Positions 22,966 through 33,580 of a stretch of DNA of 64,000 nucleotides are shown here, one piece after another. Each line of letters starts with the position of its first letter. Within the stretch, counting starts at the first letter, position 1. The stretch spans positions 303,384 through 367,383 of the forward strand of contig CAAAJI010000009.1 in the NCBI GenBank assembly GCA_900642245.1, given 5' to 3'. Below the pieces are notes generated by a model. It did not search any database and was not told the DNA's origin. It saw only the letters and a list, made by a program, of their open reading frames with translations. A program made the translations under genes and the position numbers. Source of the stretch: Fragilaria radians (lineage: Eukaryota > Bacillariophyta > Fragilariophyceae > Fragilariales > Fragilariaceae).

Positions 22966-25863
22966 TTATTCCTGTTGTCTCAATGCCCGAGATTTCAAGC
23001 GTAATTAGAGTCTTGCTTTTCGCGTACAAAAGTCAATGGCGTCAATTATATCTGGTTTCTAATAACTAGTAATAGATTTTCTTCGAGAAAATTGCATCGG
23101 CGGACCTGAGAAAATGCTCCTTCAAATTGCATTATGGTTTTCCGTTGAGGCTGTCGATGCGAGTATCAAGTGATGAAATGTACGGACCTCTCCCCTAAGG
23201 ATTGCCGAAGAAATCTCGTTTTTAATATATCAGAGTTCGTGCACGACGTAAGAAGGGAATTATGTTGAAACATACATAGACATATATATATATAGATATA
23301 TACGTCAATTAACGTCCAGGAGGTTGTGCGCAATTGATTGGTATGTACGTTCTCTCAAATTATACCGTCCGCTATGCGCTATGCAACAATCGCATCCTTG
23401 GTTTTGAGACGGCAAATCTGGTCTATTTGCCTGCGTTAGGTACATTGTGCATACACAGAGCCTGAAGTTGCACTCATATTCATCCAAAAATGCGAAACTG
23501 GGAAGTTGTTGATACATTTTGTTGTAAAACATCGCTTCTCTGAACACCGTTACCTTGCAAATGCTAATGAAATATTCGTTGTAGCGTATAATGATGCGAT
23601 CTTGATACCAATACTATTGAAGAACTGTAATAATGACTTGATAACGTTATGAATTGAGAAAATAATTTTTTATACGCAATATCCAAATGGTTCAATCATA
23701 AGTTTAATTGAAAACTGAATTAAATGACACTAGACAACGGATCAATGATTGTATCTTTACACAACTGAAATCATTTTAATGCCCTTATGTGTCTCATTGT
23801 TTTGAACTCTCATCGGGTATGAAATATACTCATGCATGGAAAGAGTAGACAGAAGTTTTGTAAACAGAACAATGATATAGATTGTCCATTAGTAATATCA
23901 TTATTTCGGCTACTAAGAAGTCTTTGCTTCTCCATAATTGTTGAGATGACTCAAGAAAAATGCAGTTATAACTTTACTGGATATCTTGAGAAATATATTG
24001 ACCTTTGGGAAAAATAGTGTTACTGGAAAGATTGTTTATTATTGAATTGTACAGGTCTCAAACAATGTCAATATCAGTATTGTCATCATGGAATACATTT
24101 TCAGTAGCAACATCGTATTGAAGCTATGCCTTCCTAAATGTTAATGCTATACAGCCTAGTTCCACAATACCAAGAGAACTTCCCTAAGGACTGCAATGCA
24201 TTTCGGGATACAATAACCTTTTCCAGCAACAATGCTATGATTTGATCATGCAAACTAAAATTACATGTATTGAACATAGAAAAGGTTATGTTGTCATATT
24301 TTTGAAGCTGACAGCAATTGAATTACTAGTTTATCAATTGTATATGAGTACTGACGTTACTGCATTGATTTCAAATGATATAAGAGATAAAACAAGCAGA
24401 TTTCATTTCAACTCTTTGCATTATGGGTGAATACATGAACTCTACAATAAGGGGCAAACAAATTTGTCTGAAATTTAAGATCCTGATTGGCCACCTGTCT
24501 ACTTGCACCAGGTATGCTCCGTTTGCAACTTGCTCAATATTCATTTTTGCCTGAATAACTAACGTTTGTAGTAGTTGCCATACCTGTCACTGGAGAATTC
24601 TTAATTACGCTATTTGCTCGAAACAGCGTCAAGCCATCATCCACGGAAATTAGTTATGGTCAACAACTGAAACCTGACCTAAGATATCACATAATTCAAA
24701 AAGCAAAATTGAGTGCATCACAAGCATCTGCCTAAGGAACAGAGCATGCTGATGTAAAAATCCAGCGATTACTTGATGAGAAAACCAAGGAACCATCTGA
24801 TATGGCCAATCTTCTCAAAACTTCTTTGGAGAAAAGGTGCATATCCTACTATATAGAGACGCTGCTGAAGCATCGTCTTTGATTGCAGTCATCATGCATG
24901 ATTGAACCATGAGAAAGCTCGTTTAAGATTGTTGAAGTTAAAACTTGTCAATTGCAGTGCTTCCAAACTTTACTATCCTTTTGCTGAATCTATGAATAGT
25001 GACAATGGGTGAAAACTAAAGTGAATGCGCTCTTAAGGAAATTAGAAGGGCATTTTGAAATAAAGTTGCTAATGACTTTCATGGGTCGTTTGACTTAGGG
25101 GATGAACACCTTGAACTTTAACAATGCCAGTGTTGCGTTGTCTATCATCCATTTGAAATAGTAGGAAAACTGGGATTTATTTTTGTCTTGGTCACCAGTA
25201 TGGCTTCATAATAGTCTTTAAGCCGTGAATTAGAAATAACAAAAGAAAACAAAAGGTGATCAACAAGTTCAAACAGGACAGAAACAAAAGGCTATTCAAT
25301 CGTGAATTATAGGTTGGAGGCAAATGATCTTCAATCACAGTCGCAGTAAACCAAACAATTGCAGGTCGAAAGTCGGTGACGTCTTAACTCAAAGCGTAGT
25401 AGTGTCAGAGCGAACAGTTCGGATTACCAAATATAAAAAGGAAGTTAGTGTCACGGTGAAAGTGATATAACTAAGTGTGTGGAAAGATATCCTTTTCTTT
25501 GAGTGTGTGTTCTATGCTCGGTGATTGCTGTACCAAAAGTACAACAACAAAATACAACGCATAGCACAGACTAATGCAAGTCAATGACGATATGAAAAAC
25601 GTTAACCTTTCAAATGAATGAAGAAAATCCATACAAGTTTTCTTTTGCTTTTGCTTTTGCTTAATACTTGTTCCTAACGGCTAAATCGTCTATGTATTGC
25701 GCACTGGGAAATCTAACAAATCCATGTAATCATACAATAGTGTACACATCAACAGGGCAGGCCAACGCGACATCTTGAGGAAGATTTAAGAAGGACAAAA
25801 GGGCAGAGTAAAAATGCAAAAATTTCGTCCCCCCCCACAAATAACGGAACATATCCTATCGCG
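22966..25863. other. Long intergenic region without supported genes
   Basis: About 2.9 kb. The reading frames are short and low in complexity. A small TA-rich microsatellite lies near 23279-23303. Frames around 24600-24900 show codon-like runs broken by stops (for instance DEKTKEPSDMANLLKTSLEK near 24778) that I cannot assign; they may be transposon debris. Confidence 0.45.
23279..23303. repeat. TA-rich microsatellite
   Basis: Short run of alternating a/t with occasional c or g (catatatatatatagatatatac). Simple-sequence repeat in intergenic DNA. Confidence 0.6.
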
Positions 25864-26006
25864 ATGAATGAGGATGAATCTGAACTGGGTGAGTCTTACA
25901 TTAAATTCTACTTTAATGAATTGAATTGATAATGGATTTACCCGAACTTAACTCAATGCAATTGACTTTCTTTTCCAGGTGACGACACTTCAGGATCTTC
26001 TAGAAG
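25864..26006 (+). promoter_or_regulatory. 5' leader with upstream ATGs and a 5'-UTR intron
   Basis: Upstream of the Nudix start there is an ATG at 25864 and others at 25868 and 25874. Then ctgg|gtgagt (intron from 25889) and a pyrimidine tract ending ttttccag|gtg (to 25978) form a good 90-nt GT-AG intron. After splicing, the first ATG frame (MNEDESELGDDTSGSSR...) runs past the main ATG and stops inside the CDS. The other two ATGs also end in stops. A stop at 26001 blocks the main frame. These would act as overlapping upstream ORFs, which usually lower translation of the main frame. Splicing is inferred from consensus only. Confidence 0.5.
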
Positions 26007-27692
26007 ATGTCTGCATTCGAGGAATTAAGAGCCAAATTGGAGAAGAGTAGCGAAAACTCCACCATTTCTTCAAGTATCGATGAGTTCTATCGGCAACAAA
26101 AAGCTGAAAAGGAAGGAGATAAGAAGACCAAGGTTCAAGCCGCTCGTATGTTGCACCATTTTAGAGGCGCGATTGGGATGCCGACGACACCTTCATTTAA
26201 GTCACGTACATTGACCAAAGCATTCCCAGAGGAAGAAAATGGTGCCGCGAATCGAGCCGCAGCTGCTCTTTTTTTAAATACATCAGCTACAAGTAATGCT
26301 ATCGCGTCAGAATCATCGACAAGCCCCAAGATTACGGTTCGTAGTTTGGGCGATTTTTATCAGGCTCAACGTCGACGGCGACTGCAAGATGCCTTAACAC
26401 GCCAGAAAACTTCCGATCTGAACCGAAGTTATAAGGGTTTGTTGACAAGTGGTAAGGATTTATCTGAATCTTATGTGATTCCTCCAAATCTTATCAGAGG
26501 CAGTAGCCAAAATGAACAAACTCTAGCGTTGCAATCAACTGTTACTAATTCAAAGATCTCCAAGTCCAATGACTCAGACAACTTGAGGACGAGTCAGATA
26601 ACATCTGAAACTGAAGTAGCAACTTCCTCCGATGATATTTTGTTCGATCAACTAGGTGTTGAGGAAATAGAAAACCCTGTCGTTGCCGTGGACCACAAAT
26701 CCGTTGATTACAGAGCTTTTGTCTTTGCTGTGCATGCCCAACACGGTCTCTTGTTATTGCATTGTACCAGAAAGGCTAAGAAAGGGCCTCATTTTCAGCT
26801 ACCAGGTGGTCACGTCGACGAACCTGAATTCTTAAGTGCAGCTCGGACAAGTACAGATGCACACGCACAATTGATAATTGCGGCTCAAATGGGAGCGGCA
26901 CGAGAATTATTCGAAGAGACGAGCATTGATGTCCGGAACGAATTATACCGGATGGAACCAGCTGCTTTACGAAACGAGATTATGACAGGAAACGATGGAA
27001 AGTACATAATGACGTGTGAAATAAAGAGACGCCTTTATTTCTTTTTACCGGTTACTGATGATGACTTTGTCAGACCTGATGCCATCTCAGAAAATTGTAA
27101 GCTAGTTGCACCAATGACTGAGGAAGGAAATCATTTACGATTGCAATTATCACCGGAACACTCTGGTTTCAGATTTGAAAAAGACCCTTTTTTGGCAGCT
27201 AATTTGTTGGAATCTCACAGTGGAGGTAATGGATCGAAGGCACTCCTCATGGCCATGAAACGAGAGGAAGAAGAAACAGTAGAAGCTGAAACTTCCATTT
27301 TAAGTGTAAACACATCAGTTGATGACCAGGAAGATAATGGTAAGCCAGCTGAGGATAGCTTTATTTCTTTGGGCACTCAATCCCCTATAAAGGAAGAAAA
27401 CCCTCTTCTTTCTGACCGGGTTGATGATATGGAACCTTCGGCCTTAGATGCTGGCTCGTCAATTAATGATAAAGATGATACTGCAACATTATGGGAGGAC
27501 CTTCCTTCATTAAGTGTTGCTGAAAGACGTATGGGATCAGTATCTCCGAAAAGCGACTTATTTAATGAAAAAAACCCTCTACTCTTAGAAGGAAGAAAAA
27601 CATTAATTGAATCACCGTCATCGCATTTGAATCTATTACCACCAGCTGAGAAAAAGAATGTTTTCACTTGTTGCCTTTGGTTCCAAAGTTAA
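26007..27692 (+). CDS. Nudix hydrolase-domain protein with long disordered tails
   Basis: 561 aa. The Nudix fold lies around residues 225-360: DYRAFVFAVHAQHGLLLLHC, then KGPHFQLPGGHVDEPEF. The catalytic helix AAQMGAARELFEETSIDV contains the REnnEE core. In a standard Nudix box (G-x5-E-x7-REUxEExGU) the glycine and REUxEE are close together. Here about 25 residues separate GGHVDEPE from the helix, so a loop is inserted in the middle of the box. The helix keeps the metal-binding glutamates, so activity is possible. The final glycine of the box is replaced by serine (EETSIDV). The first 200 residues and the last 150 are Ser/Glu-rich and look disordered. Substrate unknown. The ATG at 26007 is the first in frame after a stop at 26001. 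Confidence 0.82.
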   Translation: MSAFEELRAKLEKSSENSTISSSIDEFYRQQKAEKEGDKKTKVQAARMLHHFRGAIGMPTTPSFKSRTLTKAFPEEENGAANRAAAALFLNTSATSNAIASESSTSPKITVRSLGDFYQAQRRRRLQDALTRQKTSDLNRSYKGLLTSGKDLSESYVIPPNLIRGSSQNEQTLALQSTVTNSKISKSNDSDNLRTSQITSETEVATSSDDILFDQLGVEEIENPVVAVDHKSVDYRAFVFAVHAQHGLLLLHCTRKAKKGPHFQLPGGHVDEPEFLSAARTSTDAHAQLIIAAQMGAARELFEETSIDVRNELYRMEPAALRNEIMTGNDGKYIMTCEIKRRLYFFLPVTDDDFVRPDAISENCKLVAPMTEEGNHLRLQLSPEHSGFRFEKDPFLAANLLESHSGGNGSKALLMAMKREEEETVEAETSILSVNTSVDDQEDNGKPAEDSFISLGTQSPIKEENPLLSDRVDDMEPSALDAGSSINDKDDTATLWEDLPSLSVAERRMGSVSPKSDLFNEKNPLLLEGRKTLIESPSSHLNLLPPAEKKNVFTCCLWFQS

Positions 27693-30218
27693 ACTACCTA
27701 AGGACAATTGTGTTTTGATACATTTTCTCTAGCGTGAATAGAAATCTAACTCGTGCTGAAATTTTTCTCTCAAACAAAATGTATAAGGATGTTTCAATCA
27801 CTGTAAACAAAGAATATATTTATCAATATATCACTTTCTTTAGAGTTGAAATCTTTGATGCACATTTGCTACCATGACTTATAGTTAGAATTGATGACCT
27901 TGTATTCTTCTTTCCCGAACCTATGGGATGATGTCAAGGTGACATGGACTTCAACTGGTCTTTTTAGGCCTATGTGATATTTTTAGTTAATGAGTTTAAT
28001 TGAAAGTAATACAGATAAGTAAGAGTCTGAAACACTGATATCAGGAATAAAATGTTTGCTGAACAACAGTCATTATTCTTTTCAGTTGTTGTTGTTTTAG
28101 ATGTGCTAATATACGAATGTTGGTTTTAAATAACATCTTGGATTGATGTTTCCCTACTTTAATTTGCTGTGCTTTAATACAATTATAATATTGTATCTTC
28201 TAGTATACTTAATGTAGAACAGACATCACAACATATCTTTTTGTGTTAGACTGACATACTTTACTCTCATTAAGGTGCTCATCCAAATGGTGTACTAATT
28301 TAGTAATCTGTTCCAGATCCAAAGTTAGCACTATCGTTAACCAACTAAAAAATCGACAAAACATTTTGTTTAGAGGCATAGATTTCTGCACTAAAAATCA
28401 TAACGATACTTTTATTTCAGAGTTTAAATTTCAAGGTTTTCTTTATGAAAGGCGGTAACATCAACATAGCCAGAAAACTTTTAATGTATCAAGTGAAAAC
28501 TCCAGATACTTTCATGAAAGTACTTTAAACGATGGCTAGTGTGCCTTTGTTCTCTGTAGAAGAAAACAGTTATGTTTTGTGATAAAGGGACATTTGGGAT
28601 GGAAACCTCGAGCAGTTTAAAGATTTACAACAGATAATTGAAGGTAATTATGGCTAGACAGGAGCAGGGAATAAAATTTGAACTTATTGAAAAAAGAAAT
28701 AAGAAATAAAACAGATGGAATGATCAAAAGGAATCAGAGGTATTCTTCAGACCATCCAACTAGATTTGGTACTGGCGACTTATTTTAAACGACGATTCTG
28801 CAAGATACATTAAATGATTAGATTTTGGATCATAAAAGTGATTGCTCACAATTTTAAATCAAGCAATTTACATCCTGCAAAATCTACGAGAACATTCATA
28901 CGGTACCAAAGTAATGTAATCTCCCGATTATGGTAGAAATCACAGTAATCTCACCCAATGTGTGCTCCTAAGTCATTAAGGCAAGTGGTGAATTAAGTGT
29001 CATAGAAAATTACTTTAATACTCGTTCGATTTCAATTTTTTGTCCCAGATCACCAGCTATTCTTGAACCACATGAAGGTTTGAACTATAAACTGAGCATT
29101 CATCATAAATCAGCTCATATTTTCTAATTTCAGTGGTAAATCTCCCAATTAAGTGATTCAAATCTCCAGATCTGCATCATTTCCTACCCCTACAAACACC
29201 GCAGGAATTTAACCCACTTTTGCCTTCCATTGGAATACAAGAATTTCAAAAATGGAAGAGAGTACGCAAGGATGTTGTAATGCTTGTGAGCTTACCAGCT
29301 GATTTATACTATGGTAGCTACTATTTCTTAAGCAAAGAGAGCTTTGATACGGGTTGGCTCATCCCTTTTTCAGTAAAGTGTTTGACTGTTTCAGGGATAT
29401 AGTGTTATCGACAAGGGCGTTATAATTTTGGTAAAAGAATTGATATCTCTTTCCTTATCACCCTATAGTGCGTATCTACAACGCCTAATGAATTTTCTGA
29501 GGTAGCAATGAGCATCGCCAAAAGCACTTTACATGGAGACATTACTGGTATTTTTTGTCCCTGTCATTGAAATGACTAAAGTCACGAAGATGACTTGACC
29601 TCACATTTTCTATCGGCAGTTTCAAATTTTACATTTTCCGTTGAGGAGGAATTTACCGGAAATAAAGCACATAGGCACATTCAAAGCTGTTTCTGTAACT
29701 GCCGAATGGTTCCCTCATAATAATTACGCGCCCTTCGCCTTGTTCCCTTCAACCAATTATGTTTAATTGAACTGGGAAATCGAAATTTGAGTCGACTCCG
29801 ATTGAAATTTTGTGCCTGTACTGTACCAGTAGATACCAAAAAGAACACTGGGATCGTTTTCGAAGCCAATGTAAGACTCTGATTCCTGAGAAACCGATGT
29901 TTCAGAGAAAAGCAACTCTTGCTTTATACACATATCCTTTACCACAAAATTTATCCTTCTTCTCCTTGATAGTTTACTAGAGGGCAGATACCCCACATTC
30001 TTTGACTGAAATCTTTCTTCAACAGCAGCATCCTTTTATCTTTCACAAATCTAAAACCACTTTTCCCGCAACTGCTTTGGATTCGTCGTTTTTTTAAACT
30101 TCAACTGCCGCTCCACAGCGCAATTCCAACCAACGGTTTCTTCAAACTAGTAACAACTTACCAAATACGTTGTTCTTCTTCTGATCGATAATTTTTTACT
30201 CACTAAGAATTTTTCATC
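27693..30218. other. Long intergenic region without supported genes
   Basis: About 2.5 kb. The only notable frame is 29220-29402 (60 codons, begins with TTG), which matches nothing I recognise. The last 200 bp before 30219 are pyrimidine-rich and probably the leader of the next gene. Confidence 0.45.
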
Positions 30219-32285
30219 ATGAACGAGACTATACATAGAAATGGATCCTTGGTCACTCTATCGTTGCCTTTGATTACCGTTGAAAAATCCAATGACTTCG
30301 ATCAGCACACCCCGCCACGAACGCGAACACTTTCTCCTCCCCGTTCGACTGACTTCATCTTACCAAGCATTTTGCAGAACTGGACAACATCCATGTCCTC
30401 CCTATGGGGCACTCGTCGTTTATTTTCATTTCCACCTTTATTCCAGGTCATTGCCTCGGTATCGACGCTCTGTCTGGTGCCTATCGCACTTTACGGAAAC
30501 GTCCCAGTTTCAAGCTTTCCTAACTTCTTGGAATTCTTGAAGATTTGTTGGGACAGTCTCCTACATTTCAATACATTGCAAGTTTCAGCTTTCACTCTTG
30601 CACTTTCTTTTTACTTTGCCCATCGACAAGCTATTTCTAATTCCCAAACTCAATTCATGTCAACGTTTGATAATACGAATGAAGGAATCTCCCCTCCTCC
30701 TCGTCGGAAAATATCAGATTATGATCCATTGACTGATCCTACACTAATGGCGATAGGGAAGCATGTAGATTGCGAAGAGTCATTCAAAACAGAACTCTTC
30801 CCTATTCAGGAATCCAAGCCATGCTTTGCTATGAACTGCGAGAATCTTTGTTCAAATTTTTGCACCCCTCGGATCGCTCCTATGTTTCTAATAGCCGGCT
30901 TCTCCGTCGCAATAGCAGCAACCTCGCAACTTCACATTATTCACCCTTCAATTATTTGGATGCCGTTTGCATGGGGTACGTACAAGCTCTATCCTACCCG
31001 TGATTTATCGAGAGCTTTGCAAGGATTATGCCTGAAACAAGAGCAGCAAGCTCTTGATCAACAGCCGTTATGCTTATCCGAGGATAGCTGGAAGAGGCTT
31101 AGCGCCGGCAAACTTTCAAGCAAAAATCCGGACGATGTTGCTACTGTATTGAATGGGATTGAATATTCTCAGACTTCTGCAGGCCTCGTCATCAATGTCA
31201 TGGCACGTGATACCATTGAAGCTATTGAGCCTCTCCGTCAGAATATGGATGCTTTATCAAAATTCTTTCCAAAGCTATCTCTAGTTGTTTTTGAAAACGA
31301 CTCATCTGATGGTACTCGAGATGCCTTCATCGATTGGAGTAAAAATGCCATAGGTTACTCAGTTGACGTCATGGAGTGCAAAGAAGCTCCCAGCTGTAAG
31401 CTCGGTGACATTCATCGTTATGAAAAAGGATTTGAGAATGAAGATTACTTTCAGGAAAGTGCTGTTGGAAGTATGGTACAATTTCGTCAACGCATGGCGG
31501 ACTATATTTTGTCTTCTCCAGCATATAGGGATTATACACATGTGTTAGTTATGGATATGGATCTTGGCATATCACTTTCTCCGCTTGGAATTTTGCACAG
31601 TCTGGGGAAGGCACCGGATAATGCAATCGCAAGTTCCGGGAGAACTTTGTGGCCTGGATCAATGGGTTCGATTGCTGTGCCGTATGATTTCTCTGCCTTT
31701 CGTCCGTATATAACGGATAAAAATCGTCGTATTGCAAAGATTCACCGAGAAATGTTTTGTGGATTAATGCCCCCTGGTGACAAATGGCGTAATCAGTGTG
31801 ACGCAATAAGTTCTATGCAAATGATTGAAGTTCTGATGGGGGATCGGTCAGGTGATTCACTATATCAGGTAGACTCAGCTTTCAACGGCGCAGTTCTTTA
31901 TCCTTTGAAAGATCTTCGTGAAAGTGGTACAAAGTACGATTGGGGTGATGATGGACAACGTTGCGAGCACATTGGCTATAACCTAGGATTGAAAAATGCC
32001 ATGTATGTTAATCAGAAATGGAACATGCATTTAAATCCATCTCATCCCGGAGGGCCCAGTGGACCCCGTGCCATGAAACAGGTGTATCGCATCAGTGTAG
32101 TGCCACAACTGGGTCTAGTCATCTTCTTCCAAAACGTCGGAAGCATGATTGCATTTGTATACTCCATGATGACGTTGGGAATGCATGTGGTGTTCCCCCT
32201 TCTTGTCAAGCATGTGATAAATTGTTGCTTACCACGAAGACGAGTCGCACGGGATTATCTTCCTTTAAAGAGATTTGGATCTTAA
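30219..32285 (+). CDS. Multi-pass membrane glycosyltransferase, GT-A type
   Basis: 688 aa in one exon with ATG at 30219. The first 260 residues contain about three hydrophobic segments (near 68-95, 113-137 and 217-250). A catalytic-looking domain follows from about 320: VINVMARDTIEAIEPL, LVVFENDSSDGTRDAF, THVLVMDMDLGISLSP, SSGRTLWPGSMGS, VDSAFNGAVLYPL, and GDDGQRCEHIGYNLGL. ENDSSDGT and the DMD triad are what one expects of the nucleotide-sugar and metal sites of a GT-A enzyme. Another hydrophobic stretch closes the protein (VIFFQNVGSMIAFVYSMMTL). The overall plan recalls fungal CAP59/CMT1-type alpha-mannosyltransferases (GT69), but that is a guess. It faces the GT32 gene at 32513 across 227 bp. 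Likely acts in the ER or Golgi membrane; substrate unknown. Confidence 0.75.
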   Translation: MNETIHRNGSLVTLSLPLITVEKSNDFDQHTPPRTRTLSPPRSTDFILPSILQNWTTSMSSLWGTRRLFSFPPLFQVIASVSTLCLVPIALYGNVPVSSFPNFLEFLKICWDSLLHFNTLQVSAFTLALSFYFAHRQAISNSQTQFMSTFDNTNEGISPPPRRKISDYDPLTDPTLMAIGKHVDCEESFKTELFPIQESKPCFAMNCENLCSNFCTPRIAPMFLIAGFSVAIAATSQLHIIHPSIIWMPFAWGTYKLYPTRDLSRALQGLCLKQEQQALDQQPLCLSEDSWKRLSAGKLSSKNPDDVATVLNGIEYSQTSAGLVINVMARDTIEAIEPLRQNMDALSKFFPKLSLVVFENDSSDGTRDAFIDWSKNAIGYSVDVMECKEAPSCKLGDIHRYEKGFENEDYFQESAVGSMVQFRQRMADYILSSPAYRDYTHVLVMDMDLGISLSPLGILHSLGKAPDNAIASSGRTLWPGSMGSIAVPYDFSAFRPYITDKNRRIAKIHREMFCGLMPPGDKWRNQCDAISSMQMIEVLMGDRSGDSLYQVDSAFNGAVLYPLKDLRESGTKYDWGDDGQRCEHIGYNLGLKNAMYVNQKWNMHLNPSHPGGPSGPRAMKQVYRISVVPQLGLVIFFQNVGSMIAFVYSMMTLGMHVVFPLLVKHVINCCLPRRRVARDYLPLKRFGS

Positions 32286-32512
32286 ATTTATTTATTTTGT
32301 TGTATTTGTATTTATGCTTTGCTTGCTATTGTGGAGCATTATCGTTTCAAGCCAGAGCATTCATTGGGGAAGGAAAACACCGGGCAAGGCTAATTATTAG
32401 GAAGTAAATTAACAGAGAATATTTGATCTCTGTATATCTAGCTGCCCAGACATTCGTAGGTAGTATCATTTTAGGACTGCAAAAACCCAAGCAAACCAAG
32501 TAATGAAAGGCA

Positions 32513-33580
32513 TTAAAAGTTTTTTAATATTGCAAATAAATTTCCTCCCATATTCGACATATAAGAGACACTATTGTGATGTAATCCAAATTGACAGTCA
32601 TCTCGACGAGACCAATCTCCGCAGTTTTTTACAAGCGGAGAATACGCCATGAACGTTCGCGCAAATCTTGTGATAAGAGGTGCGTTTTTCCCCGCAGTTC
32701 CTAAGGGAATGCGATGAAAATTTTCGCAGGGTAGGATATGAACTGGATCTGGATATGCTGCCATAATCGCTGCATCCATAGCAGCTGGGCCGGTAGAGCT
32801 GAGAACTTTGTGACTTTTAGACCTTTGCTTCAAGATTTCAAATGTAACGTTCCAAAAAGGATCCATTGCCGGGCTGGACATCATGCTATTCTGGACCTGT
32901 TCATTTACTTTGTAGGGACTTTCAATGAGACTTACCCGGTCATTTGGAAGGGCATCCCAAAAATTCATGAATGGTTCATAATCAAGATCGGCATAAAGAC
33001 CGCCGAAATGATGCAAGATGAAGTACCTCATAGAGTCTGCCCGCTGAATATTCAACGAGTACCCATCGAAAGCATCGAGAAACCATGGATAATGTTCCTC
33101 AATTAACTTTCTACCCGATTCGTCTGTCCATAACATGTGCACGTATTCTGGCTCCGGAAATAGTTTCTTCCATTCGAGATGATACTTGCTAAAGTCACCA
33201 GGAGGAATGACATCTGTCTTCCACTGCTGATGAATTATCTTGGGAAGGGGAAGGGCAACTTGATCATGAATCCGTCGCGGTGACGCAGCAAGTCTATGTT
33301 TCGTGTCTTGGGCAATTTGACAGGGATTACGGAATGTCAAAGCTTGATATTGTAAATACACGAAATCCAATACTATCAATCCCAAGAATACGCCTGCGAT
33401 ACATTTTACACAAGAGAAGCAAGCTGTCTTGAAAGTACCACGATTTTGAACCTTGGGAGATAGGATTGCTTTGTCCGAAAACGCCTGATCTCCTCCACCA
33501 TTTTCAGTTTCCAATGGTTGATACTTCGGCAACCCATCTCGCTTCCTAACCCGCATTGGACGACCTGAGTCCCTTTGCAT
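32513..33580 (-). CDS. GT32-type glycosyltransferase, paralogue of 9488-10564
   Basis: 355 aa, one exon. Same plan as the paralogue: basic tail (RVRKRDG), membrane segment at about 61-78 (CIAGVFLGLIVLDFVYLQ), then KIIHQQWK, NIQRADSMRYFILHHFGG and YADLDYEP with the DXD near residue 198, and HILPCENFHRIPLGTAG, FMAYSPLVKNCGDW, GLHHN near the end. Whole blocks such as KLFPEPEYVHMLW are almost identical between the two proteins. The ATG at 33580 gives a tail the same length as the paralogue's; the open frame runs upstream to 33724, where an extra hydrophobic stretch (FGFFLLIVIFCSQ) would be added, so the longer start cannot be excluded. Likely a Golgi enzyme. The sugar transferred is unknown. Confidence 0.9.
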   Translation of the reverse strand: MQRDSGRPMRVRKRDGLPKYQPLETENGGGDQAFSDKAILSPKVQNRGTFKTACFSCVKCIAGVFLGLIVLDFVYLQYQALTFRNPCQIAQDTKHRLAASPRRIHDQVALPLPKIIHQQWKTDVIPPGDFSKYHLEWKKLFPEPEYVHMLWTDESGRKLIEEHYPWFLDAFDGYSLNIQRADSMRYFILHHFGGLYADLDYEPFMNFWDALPNDRVSLIESPYKVNEQVQNSMMSSPAMDPFWNVTFEILKQRSKSHKVLSSTGPAAMDAAIMAAYPDPVHILPCENFHRIPLGTAGKNAPLITRFARTFMAYSPLVKNCGDWSRRDDCQFGLHHNSVSYMSNMGGNLFAILKNF

